Shown here: piece by piece, positions 1-12,400 of the stretch
Layout of the letters: every line of letters begins with the position of its first letter
Position numbering within the stretch: position 1 is the first letter of the stretch
Assembly: GCA_035771165.1 (NCBI GenBank)
Contig: JAWNZC010000445.1
Span: 4,327,501 to 4,391,500 of the forward strand
Source: Paragorgia papillata
Lineage: Eukaryota; Cnidaria; Anthozoa; Scleralcyonacea; Coralliidae
Direction of reading: 5' to 3'
DNA: 64,000 nt
Program-made: the position numbers and the translations under genes
Notes under the pieces: generated by a model
Told to the model about the DNA's origin: nothing
The model's input: the letters and a program-made list of their open reading frames with translations, nothing else
The model's database searches: none

Positions 1-500
1 CAATTAATTAATTGTACCTTTCTGATTTTTCTGACTCTGACCAACGTTTACCATCACAGCTATAGCTCACCAAAATTACTAAAAATTATTGATTATTGTC
101 ATATGAAAACTTACTGATATAAAATTTATACGGTTGCTTCCTCGGGATGAAGATCATTTTTACAAATTTTTGAATGTGCATTTGCATTTCAGTCCGTTCT
201 GCGCATGTACGAAACTAATGTTTACACCTTCATTTACAAAAAATATATATACTGATACCTTATTCAAGATTGTAAGCTTTTCTTGCTTCCTGTCCATTAC
301 TTGAACCTAAACATTTTCAGAAGAAATCCGAAGAGATATCCTCGCCGAATCTTCATCTTAATTTTCTGTCATGTTGCTCGGTTTACACTGAGCTGAGTAC
401 TTCATGTAATTATCTACGAATGTTTATTTTATTTATTTATTTATTTACAAGTTTCGCCAATGACAATACACAAATGATATTGCAAAGACAAAGGCAGGAA
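1..500. other. left edge, no gene seen
   Basis: AT-rich sequence with no convincing ORF or RNA gene. A short TTTA-type run lies near 430-445. I see nothing here that I can name. Confidence 0.5.
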
Positions 501-539
501 CTGACCACAGAGACTAGTCTCCAATAACGGGGTCCCATA

Positions 540-565
540 CTATATATATATATATATATATATAG
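540..565. repeat. TA microsatellite
   Basis: A short alternating TA run beside the larger AAC/AAT microsatellite. Confidence 0.8.
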
Positions 566-591
566 TGAATTATATTAATGACAATAATAAT

Positions 592-868
<277 letters not shown>

Positions 869-970
869 ATAATTATATAATAAAAGTTACAGTGAGTTAT
901 CTGTCAAGTCATGTCCTAGCAACACGGCGATCTTGCCAATAAGCTAGAGATTGGTCGAGATGAATGGCAT

Positions 971-1490
971 TTAACACATAACGGACTTGAATGTTCTTGG
1001 ATTGTCAGGATCGTAAACGTGATTAGTTAATTTTAGATAGTGGTTGAATAATTCCTTTTTGAAAGATTTTAGAGATCTTGAGATGTCTCTGATGCTTCTA
1101 GGTGAAGTGTTCCAGACTCGAGGTGCCCGCAAGTAGTAACTGTTTTGAAAAGTTACAGTTCTACATTTAATTTCTTCTAGCATAAGGCCATTTGAAGGAT
1201 TTGAATTCCTGGTTACTCTAATAGATTTTTTAACAGAGATATTATTGTCAGTATCCAATCTGGATAGATTTGTAGAGGAAGACTAGATCCAAATATTCAT
1301 ACCAGTAACAGAGAGGGAGGATACCAATTAAACAGAGTCTTTCCTTATACGAGACGTTAGTTTGATAGGGCAGTGATAAAATAAATTTGGTAACTCGTCT
1401 TTGCACACGTTCGATTATCTGGATGTTCTTAACCGTATGAGGTGCCCACACTTGGCTACAGTATGCTAATGTGCTTCGGACTATGGCCAA
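971..1490 (-). mobile_element. LINE (non-LTR retrotransposon) reverse transcriptase C-terminal fragment
   Basis: Two overlapping minus-strand reading frames (1490-1248, then 1258-971) together read as the end of a LINE ORF2. The first has the AYCSQVWAP stretch, an IERVQRRVTKFIL segment and a YKERL...LPL segment; the second has an RAPRVWNTSP segment and an SLKSFKKELF segment. This order is typical of the post-RT C-terminus of Jockey/CR1-like elements. The change of frame near 1250 and the missing RT core mean it is 5'-truncated and dead. The clade is not resolved. Confidence 0.75.
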
Positions 1491-3141
1491 GTAGAGAGCT
1501 GAATGTCATGTTTTGAGGGCCCTCACTGAAACAAAGATGGCTGATTAGATTAGATTTTAGCTCTCAGTTGTGACCACTGATCTCTATCAGTGTGACGAGT
1601 CTGCCTAAGATTGTTTGCATGCACATGACGTCCGTCCGCCATCTTGGTTGATCAGCTGATTGCAAATGATCTATTGAATTTGTGACGTCTCTCCACCACC
1701 CGACGAATATCACTTCTTTTAGTACATTTATGATTTTCTATATTTACCAATTTAGCACTATTCATCATGTTTGAGTTCATTTCAGATATTCTCGCATTCC
1801 AGCAATAGAAAATGAATATTGTAGCCCCTCGAGATTTAATTTTGATAATTTTATACAATTTGGTCTTAAAATGAATACCAAAGTCAAGGATTGGCATAAA
1901 GTAAACAACGTACGCGTGTTAATCATGACATTTCTATTTTATGTTCAGTTCAGTGGGCAGAGGTTGGTCTGATGTATTGTTATCTGAAAAAAACCCATAT
2001 AGAATAAGAGGTCAGCTGTATGAACAATGGACAATAATTACTTGTCGGTATGTTATCTGTCCCGTCCCGCCAAACGTGGCCAAACTGGATACCATCTCTA
2101 GTGATTTACTCTTTACTGTTTATCTGATTCAAATGCGAGTGATATAGTTAATATTATCCCGATAACAAAACAACTGTTACTGAAGCCATATGTTACCCAG
2201 TACTTTGTTAAACTCTGTCAATTCTGTGGTTTGTAACATTTGTTGAAACTGAATCTTTTGTTGTCCGTTTTACCTTCAATGCAAACACCCAACTGGTTTT
2301 GGAAACGTTGAAAAAGCATGCATAAACGCTGATTAATGAAGGTCAAAAATCATCTTAATTAAGTTAAAGTAAATACTGGTGACAAATGGTGTTGATCTAG
2401 TCAAAATAGCGCATTTCCATTGTCTCAGCGCATTCCAGTCTGTTTCCTGGACATTTATTTCATTATCCGAGTTAACAATTTTTAAGCTGAATTTCATGCA
2501 CTAGACGTAAAATGTTGCGCGCTCGACATTTTTCTTTTGTCTCGTAGGTTTTCATATAATCATGTACAACAAAATAGAAAACTATTCCATTTTACAATAA
2601 AAAGTCAGCGTGCGTCACTTTGCGTCAGATGAAAAATCCATGCGGCCTTGAATGAATTTGCATGTATATCCATATGGGTATATCGTTCCTACTGCGCAAT
2701 TCAGGGTCATGCACGTATCTAAATGCATTCAGCTATTTGATCTTCGTCGGTTCCTTCCGCAAAAAATGCGGTTTGTAAATTAAACTACCTAAACGGAATT
2801 ACAAAGAAAGCTCTTCATGAGTCGTATATTATCGACTAGAATAATGCATATTAAAATAATGCGAGCCGACGATACTAATTATAAAGTGGTCTTGCTTTTG
2901 CTCGAAGTCAAGCAGAATTTTGAAATATATACTAAAACGTTTGGAAATATAAAAAATCATTAGTTATCTTATACACTATAGTTAATGCATTTGGCCTCAT
3001 AAAGTACGGCAGTTTGAACGAACATGACCTTGTGTCGTAAAAAGCGTCTAAACCATCAAGTGCATGTACTCTTAGTTTAGCCTTGCTTAATATAAATCGG
3101 AGTGCCTTTTAATTCATACACCGTGCTAAACATGTGCTTAA

Positions 3142-3238
3142 CACTTTGAAGCCTGACGACGAGTCTTTAAGGTTTATTCTGGCTAACGCCGGACGATTTT
3201 ATTCAGCACAGGGAGAGGTCCAGGCCTCAAAGTGTTAA
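3142..3238. repeat. dispersed repeat also present at 18192-18400
   Basis: It contains the shared core TTTATTCTGGCTAACGCC followed by GGACGATTTTATTCA, matching the two tandem copies in intron 8 of the lipoprotein gene with mismatches. The element type is unknown. Confidence 0.6.
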
Positions 3239-4627
3239 GTAATGTAAAGTAAAGTAATTCACGGATGATTTAAGTGCGGCTCCTGAAAGCCTGATGAAAA
3301 GCATAGCCAAAGGCAAATGGTATAAACAGCGTCTTTAATAGGATGTTCCTGTCAGTCAACGCTCAATTGTCATGGGGCATATATATGTCTTGGTTTAGAT
3401 ATGCAATGTATATATTTTTTATTGCAAATGTGATTCTCAATTTGTTTGCTGGAATATTTACGCACGTTTTTGTACTCTATACATGTGTGAGATTAATATA
3501 TACTTATACTTTATAGTCTAGTGCGAAAGATCTGGTTGTGTTGCAAGACGACGCAACATCGCAACATATATGCCAGTGGACTGTGTTATTTGCCAGTATA
3601 TAAGGACAAATTAACAATATTCTTCTGCTTAAAAATTTTACTGAGTTATTTTTCTGAAGCACCGTCGTGTGGCCTGTTTCAACTATTTCTATACCCGTGC
3701 TGCACAGTAAAGTAAACCGCCGAACTGAAAGGTACAGCATGTCAAACAAACAACATGTTAAATGAATTAGTTTCTAGTTGCGTTTCAGTAATCAGTCCAT
3801 AGCCACAAGGTTTCTTCCACAAGCTACATGCTTCGATGCGTTATACTGCGTCTGTCTGCACTCTCTCCTCTAATCTATTTTATTTTTTCTTTGCTTTACA
3901 GCTTTTTTGACGTGTTTCGTTTTTATTTTATTTTGTATTTAGTCCATGACACCATGTTTAAAGTTGACTTATATAACGACTATAACTAATTTACTCAGAT
4001 GGGGAAATTAAATTACAGTAAAGACGTGATGAGTATAGATTGCCGCACAATTCAGCTGTCGCATGAGAAATGGATTTTTATAATTATAAGCTTTTACGAC
4101 ATTGTACGGTACAGTTTTATAGGTTTACATTCAGAAAATAATTTTGTTGTACAGGATATAACTTTGTTCAAATCCGGCAGTCATCAATCCATCAGCATAA
4201 CTTCCATGATATATATACCATAATACCACTAGGCCAGGGGCCAAGGCCATGACAACATTATCTGTTTTAGCTTGAATATGCATGCATAGCAGATTTTTAA
4301 GCGAAGACCTGGATAGAAGCAAAGTCTATACGCAGCATTTTAATACAAGGCATATATTAATAAAATGTTTACCATCTTCGGAGTTACCGTTGTTTTGCAT
4401 ACGAGTTTACACATTACACTTATTTAGTACCAGGATTTGTCAAATATAATCCATAAGTCCATCTTGTTGGGAAAGTGCCATAAAATCCAATCGACCTAAA
4501 CCAAGGTTAGGCAATTTTCGAGATAAAGGGTTACATGCAAGGTTTGGTTGGTTAAAATTAGGATTTAATATGCACAGGTGATTAGAGTTACTTTAATAGT
4601 GTAACTCTTTTTGCAAAGGTTATGTTT

Positions 4628-4673
4628 AATTAATTAATTAATTAATTAATTAATTAATTAATTAATTAATTAA
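4628..4673. repeat. TTAA tetranucleotide tract
   Basis: About eleven uninterrupted TTAA units. Confidence 0.9.
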
Positions 4674-6157
4674 GACAGTCGCATTCTTGTAATCACTTAT
4701 GACGCAAGGTTTTGGATTTTGGAGAAAAATTCCATGTCTTAGCATTTTTGTTTGATTGCCAATATGACTATGTGGTGGTGCAACAGTTCTAAAATCCTAA
4801 AACTTTAATTGCTAAGAACTTTAATTGGCAGTAACGGGGAGTAGCTGTATATAATCACATACAAACTATAAATATACTCATATAATTATTAGAAAACAAA
4901 AGAAGCGCATATCACGCAGGTTAACCGTTTATGTTTGCTAACAAAGCCCTTGGCCTTAGCTTTCGCTATTACGTCAGATTCTGTGAGTTTACGTATGGTT
5001 GACCTGAAATGACCTGGAAATATTGGATTCTACCCAGCATTTTTTTTCATAGTTATATGAAAACTTTGGCTTTGTTTACACAAATATATGTTCTACATGC
5101 ACGAAAATTTGTGGCACGTGTGGCTGTGCCAGTCAGTTAACGCATGTCATCAACACTGTCATCAACACACATTTTTTTTGCATGCAACGTGATGGGTCTA
5201 AGATTCCGGTTCTTATATCTTTGCCAGAATTTTGATAAATTCTAAAATTGTTCACTGAACGCTTAATTGCGCACAAATTACACACACAATTACACAATGT
5301 TAGTGCAAGGCTTCTAGTTCAAGATTTACTAAGAACTGAAGAAATTTGGTAAACCTTTTACAAACAGACTTTTCCATAACATTCCTGAGCAACAGTTCCG
5401 AATCACGTAGCACAGTTTATTTCTAGTAAACAAATTAGCTAATTCATAAAAAGTCAAAATTTAAAATTATTGCCATGAAAAATCTTGTTATTGTCAAAAT
5501 ATGGTTACAAGTTATATACAAAATATGAAATACCGAAATAGAATAAACACATAATAACTTCTTGGGTGGTGAAAGTTGTTTGGAACTGGGGGAGTTTGTT
5601 GAATTTTCCACATCTCATCACTTGATTGACAAATTGAAGAGCGCTCAAAGTGCGCTCAATGTCGATCTACTGGTGAACTATGATTAAACCTTTTGCTAGT
5701 TTTGTCGCAAAATTCGTATTTGTAAGCAACGCGGTACAAGAGACATTGAATGTCCGGTTATGAAGGGTTTCTTCGAAAGCGATAGACTGTAGTTGTTAAT
5801 AAAGGTGGCAGATTTGATAGAGAATAGTTTCCCATGCCATGCCCATATATGTATATGTATACAATTGCTTTGACGTACGTGTTGTTATGATATAATCATT
5901 CAGGTGAAAAATGCGACATCAGCAAGAAATGGCCACCACACAGCTCATTTTCTTTCAAATTATGCCAACCTACAGAATCGTTTATTATTTTATTGGTTCA
6001 TGACTGGTACATTACAAAACATTTTGGGCCATTTTGGGAGGTGGTGTGTTCTATGTGGTTATATTTTACGGTGATTGCGAATTATACATCAAAATAAGAC
6101 CCGGATCAAATAATGGCTTTTCCTGCTCTTGTTTCATTTTACGATTCAAGCGTTTTC

Positions 6158-6164
6158 TATAAAA
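6158..6164 (+). promoter_or_regulatory. possible TATA box of the lipoprotein gene
   Basis: TATAAAA lies 280 bases before the first coding ATG. ATG triplets occur between it and the start codon, so either the 5' UTR carries upstream ATGs or the true promoter is elsewhere. The motif alone is weak evidence. Confidence 0.25.
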
Positions 6165-6437
6165 ACGGCAGGGCAAGTATCTGGAACTTGAACTTCGCTT
6201 ATTGACATAATAAACCAGTTCAAACTTGTTTCGTGCTATTTGATCTATATGCCTGCTGACCAGGGTAGCCTGCTGTGCAATCAGCTCGAATTTGATTGGA
6301 TGGATGGATAAATATAGCTGTAGAAGTCACATGTGCTTGCTTTAAATTGCTGTACTCACATTCGAGCACAGGCCACAGCTTCAATCGCAGTGCACGGTGC
6401 TTGCGTTTAAGAACAGAGGCGTTCAAGCGATGCAAAT

Positions 6438-6483
6438 ATGAAGTGGATCGTTGCAACGTTGTTCTTATCGGGCGTTTTGTCAG
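6438..6483 (+). CDS. lipoprotein exon 1: signal peptide
   Basis: The ATG opens [16 protein letters not shown], a short basic start, a hydrophobic core and small residues: a classic secretory signal. The donor is GTAGGT, leaving one base that joins exon 2 to code GA at the likely cleavage region. The signal character fixes this start. Confidence 0.85.
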
Positions 6484-9400
6484 GTAGGTTAGAAATCAAA
6501 TACATTTTAACTTTTGATTTTGATTTCCCTTCAAATATATTTATGATGTTGCTTTCATTGCGCATTTGTCATAATTTATATGGAGTTCGTGCGCCTAGAC
6601 TTGGTCAGGGACTGATTCGAATAGTACACCAGTAAGATAAGCATTGGTTTATATATTGAGGCTGGACGCGGTCTGTTTAGTCGATATGCTTGACGCACTT
6701 TTTTTTAATAAAAATTACCCTGATCACTGAGTGCGTTATGGTACAACTGAGTACAAAGATGCGACTGTTGCATCATGCCTGAATTCTAAATCCATAGACT
6801 TTAATAATTTTTTTGTGCTCTTTGTTTGGTCGCTGGACTTTGACTTTGATATTTGAAACGCACACTAGAAATATGCGAGGTTTATCTTAGATCTTTTTGT
6901 TTGTTTTTTCGCCACCAGCTCCTTTTAATGGCGTACTGAACACACGAAATACACCAACGTGCGACAAAGGTAAGAAAATCGCTTCTAAAGTTAATATAAT
7001 AAAATCTGGTGTATATGCGTCTATTAAGTATTTGAGCGCAATGCGCAAAGAAAAGAACAACACGACGCGGGGAAAAAATAATATTCGCATCATTAATCAT
7101 TATCGAACACTGTTCAGAATGTGGGTCTTGAAATATCTAACTATTTCGTTTTCATTCAGATTCAAAAAGGTGTCTAATGCCCTCTCAAAACGAGGAGTTA
7201 CTCCTTGCCCTTGAACTCGCCCTTGGACTCACCGATAGACTTTGAAACTTGATCGCGCTAAAAAAACTTGGCATTATATCGTTTCTCCGGCTTCTCGCTT
7301 CATCGGTTTCTTTGGTTACCTATTTCCCTTTCTTTTCAGGTTCGTCACGTTTTCATATTCGAAAGACTCTGTTGTATACGTACGAGGGAGAAACCATCAG
7401 TGGCATTGTTGGGACATCTGAAGTTCGATCTGGTTTAAAACTGAGAGCGAAATGCCAGATAACCCCTGTTTCACCCTGTGTGTTTTTACTTAAGGTAAAA
7501 ATCAAATATATTTTTTATAACTCTATAGAAAGCAAAACTACACCTAAGAAGCATGGTGATTGACAATTAAGTATAAATTTGAATGCTCACCACTGAAAAT
7601 GAAATGATGTTATTTTACAGACTATATCAATTAGGGCTTTTGATATGTCGTAATTGGATCTGTTTTTGTTAACTTTGAAATTTTTTTTATCTAATTAGTC
7701 TATTTTTTTTTTTTCAATAGATCACTGATGCTGAGCTCCTGGAAGGCCAGGGCAAGAACCAACAATCCTTAGATTTCCAACTTTCCCCAGGAAGTTCGGA
7801 ACTAAGGCGAGAGCTTTTAGCTCGAGAACTTTATTTCGAAAGTAATGGAGGTGTGGTCACGAGTATCAGACCGGAAGTTGGGGAACCAGCTCATATTTTA
7901 AATATGAAGCGTGGTATTCTTAGTGCTTTCCAGTTAAAGCTTATTAACAAGGACAACACCGTCAAAGAGGTAGGAAAAAGTTTGCGTGACTAGCGTACTA
8001 CAATCCGTGGCCGAGGCTTTTTTGAGAAATAGCCACAGAGACCTATTCTCTCATTACTATTCATTAGTATCTTACGTCAATATCAATACACTGCGCAGGG
8101 TTTTGCTTAGCTGGCCTTCCCCGCAGGCTACTAGATTTTGATATGGCATGCATGAGTAATATTAATGGTTTTAGAAGGGGAGTGAAGCCCTATTGATCAT
8201 AAAGTAGTACGAAATTATATAATATGGCTAAATAAGATATTTTATTGTGATAATCTCCTGGCATGATTTTCAAACTGCGCTATATTTTCAATCAAAGGAC
8301 TCTAAAGTTTTGCGTTCATAAGTTCAAGCAATGCGATGTGCTTTGTGATATCATCATTATACATCGCTTATTGACGACCATGACCCTATGATATGGAACA
8401 GCTGTTTTCTATCTTACTGAAAGTTGATGACATGATTTTGACAACCTGACCTTACTTTTGGTGACCTAGAATGTCCTTCAAGAACACGGAAAAAACCCCG
8501 CTGATTCAAAGAAGCTAATAATTTAATTATCAAAAAGCCCCTCAGTCTGGTGTTGTCCGGATTTACCGGTGTTACTCAAGGGTAGTTTTCATGATTTACT
8601 GGTGTTACTCAAGGGTAGTTTTCATCATTTACTGGTGTTACTCAAGGGTAGTTTTCAATTTGTTTGAACTAAATCATATGTGTAATTGTGTACTGCTTGT
8701 GAGTTTTGTGAAACGGTCTCCCGTTTGGTGAAAAAAGAAATTGTTGACTGAGAATACCCAAGACTGGTCCAAGACCTGCACACAGGACAAAAATAAATAC
8801 TTTATGGCGCTTGATTATTGATTCAATATGGCGGATCATAAAATTTCTCATGTTAATAATAGTAACATGTTTTACCAAAAACACTAAGCCAGTAGATTTT
8901 CTATGTGTTTAGATATATAGTTAGAAAACAATATAGAAAACTAAATATTACAAAAAGTGTTCAGGAAAGTCTTTGGAATCAATCAACCCTTATTTAGCCA
9001 CCACCCTGGTGACAGTCACATAGTTTAGCTCGATGTTATCACAGTTATGTAGCATCTGTTATGTAGTATCTTTCATCTGCTGCATTGCTGCGTAGCGTGT
9101 CCGAGGGTTCTTCTTTTGTGAGTAAAATCGTCTAGCGTTAGACGGATCAGAGTAAAATATAATAAAGAGGGCTGTTTTGGCCTGGTTAGGCGGGGATTAG
9201 TTTTAAACGTCAACCGCAATTATTTTGTAGAAAAGAAAGATAATTGTAGAAAAGAAAGCTGCAGCGAAAGAATGTGTTACATTTTATTTTGGATAACACC
9301 AAAGTGTTAAAATTTTAATCAGCGGAAGGGGATCAAATTCAGTTTACCAAATCGGTATCCGCGGTATTCTTATAATTAGTTAGGGAAGTTTTTCCCCCGA

Positions 9401-12400
9401 TGCGCGATGTAATGTGTGAACATAGTGGCCTATATAAAAGCTGCTCTGTGACTACTCTTCGTAAATAATATTAATTCTGGGTTCTATAGTGTTTAAAATG
9501 GGCGATAGGACCACATGACAAAACTTAGCGCATAGCTACTAAAATGAAGTGAACGATTTTGTTATGGCTACCGCCATTTTGTTATGGCGACAAAATTAAA
9601 CATTGCTTCATAAAATAATAAAATGTATGATGTTGATTGGCGATACTGGACAGTTCTTAAAACATTCTGTTGACAACCTCGTGGAGTTAGAGTAAATAAA
9701 AAGGTGGAATATGGAACTGAACTGAGAAAATATTGTCATCAGGCCTATTTAGTTTTTACTCTATTTAAACAATGACAGGATGGGTTTAAATTCTTTCTTG
9801 AACGAGCTTTCAGAACTACCTTAATATTTATTCAAATCTCTTTAAGCGGACATCTTTCTAAGGCGCGCAGCTGATTTTGGCCGCTCGTAGTGATTATTTA
9901 CTATAATGAAACGGACATCTCTCAAGGCGGACACCAAATTTGGTCCCGAGAGTGTTCGCCTTGTTCTGAGATTAAGGGTTAAAAAACAATTTGCTATGAC
10001 ACCTCAAAAGATTAAAAGCCCTGCGTTCTATACACCTTCATAATTGTATAGTTGTTTCCTATCTACTAGGAAACAGTACAATGACGCCATTACTTTATAT
10101 AATGGAGAAAGGTTTACTTCATGAAGTACAGAAAGAGTAGACAGCACTTTTGACAGAAAACTCTGACCTCAAACAAATGTCGATTAAAAGTGCTACTTTT
10201 AAAATACCGTTTTTGTTTAAAAAATCAACCAATGCCTTTGGTATTTCTTGATGGATTGTGCAAATTGTTTCATTATAGTCATGTTCTTGTTCATAGGTTG
10301 ATGTAAATGGAGAGTGCAAGGCAAATTACGTTGTGAAATCTCGCCACCCAAGTGGCCATGTGAAAACCATTATCAAAAGCAAGGACCTCAGTCTTTGTAG
10401 CGATAGATCTGAAACAAACCTCGGCATCCCAGTAACATACTACCCAACAGAAAAGGTATGTAAACGAGTGTAAAAAAGTAGTGTTGTAGCGTAGCCAGTG
10501 CTTTGAATAATATATTGTCAAGATTTTTAGCTATACTAGGGCTCCGTTCGAAACGTCAGTATTTCGTTATTGAAAATCTTGGCGGGTCGCCTTTTTACTT
10601 TGCTCTGTGTATTGTAAACGCGTGCTCTTGCATTCTAAAGCAAGTACAGCTCCAATAAATAACGAGGAATATGGGTTTAAATAACGAGGAGTATGTGGGA
10701 ACCAAGAGAGCTGCGGCATTCTCCTTAATTAATATAAAAATCAACAAGTTTATATTTTGGTAGTAACTAAATACTGATTCTAGCGCTTAGCTCGTGACCT
10801 GTCAAAAATTATGTTGGATATCACAAATCCTTGAATGTGATTGGTTATTGCTCAAGTTTATATCCGCCTACAATCTCGTTCCCAGAGCCCACGTTCCACC
10901 CGGGAAACGAGAGACTCTGGGATAATCCGTTTCACATCGATATTTCATTGGCTGATGAACATGATTACTCTTCTTCCGGATAACAAGAATCCTGTGATGG
11001 CGTGAACGAATTATCCCAGAGTCTCTCGTTTCCCGCTAGCCTGTAGACTTGCTCCAAGTCTGCCTCTTGTTGTTTCGAGACAGGCGGCCATGGGAAGAAA
11101 ACCCGCGAGCGGAAAACCCGCGGGCGGAGGGAAAAGGGAGGGAGGGAGAGGCAGACTTGTTTCCCTTGCAGAAATTCGAATCATATTATATATTCGGCGC
11201 GAAAATTGATTGACAAGTGTGCGGCAGAGATCAGTGATGTACGGTGTCGATTTCACTGTGTTTTCACGCGCTTGCATGGAGGACGAAGAAAGTACCCCGA
11301 CGAAAGTTCATTCTCGCCTAGATATTTCGCCAAGTTCCAAGAATAAGGTTTGTGTTCAGTGCTGTGCATCAGTAGTGAAAGCCGACGTTCGAAGGAAGCT
11401 GTTTGGTCCATCGTCCCTAAAAACTAAAGCTTGTTTAAGTTCAGAGATTGTAATCGGAGTAGAACTTGACAGAACATTGCTTTTGACAGAAATTATCTGT
11501 CGCAACTGCTTTGACCGAAATGAAACTTTGGTTAAGAAGATAGTTCAGGTCAGAGAAAGATTTGAGTCTACGAAGACAAAGTTGAGCAGTGAAAGATCTA
11601 GAGCTACCGCGTACACAAAACGCATGGGGAAAGATTCGTTTGACAATGAGCAAATACGAGGCATATTAATAGCCATTGATTATAATAATATTCTTTGCGA
11701 ACTAAAAGCCTTGATCAAACGAGGACAGAGTCGTATAAATTCTTGCGCGACTTGCTTTTAGTTAATTCAACGTCGTCTTTATTGTTTGGAGACTGGTGAT
11801 TACGAGACGGATTTCCACGGGTTTTTGTTTTAAGTTATATAACAGCTTTTTCGTTCGCTTGCTTTTCAAACCTCCAGATAGTCCGATAGTCCTCGCGAAG
11901 TTAGGGAAGCCACTTGATCATTCATCAACGCGATAAGTGGAACTATCACAAGACAGACCGATCGGGCTTCTTCCACTGTGTTTGATTCGCTTGACGTGAA
12001 ATCGAAGGCGTAAGGAGCAATTTCAAAGGTAAAGCTTTTACCAGATCCCGTAGGGGCAGACATAAATACATCGCGTCCGGAAAGATATGCCTCGGCAACT
12101 TGCCTCTGCTGATCTCTTATCGTTCTATAACCACATTTATTGGCTCCGTAAATAATAGCATCCTTTATTGATCTCATTTCGGGCTTGATCACTCTGTGTT
12201 ACTCGGTGTAGTTCACACTGACCTTCACGTGATGTCACCTGATAATCGATTATTTCCGAATGAGCAATAGGCCACGCCTCCGGTTGAAAACTCAACCGGT
12301 GAATTTGGCGCGCTGCAAGGGAAACAAGTCTGCCTCTCCCTCCCTCCCTTTTCCCTCCGCCCGCGGGTTTTCCGCTCGCGGGTTTTCTTCCCATGGCCGC

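Larger units (their letters stand above)
1500..6150. other. intergenic spacer upstream of the lipoprotein gene
   Basis: Several short ORFs occur on both strands, but none has a recognisable domain, splice context or composition unlike its surroundings. I see a diverged copy of a repeat (3142-3238) that recurs at 18192-18400, and a TTAA-type tract at 4628-4673. Otherwise I can name nothing. Confidence 0.5.
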
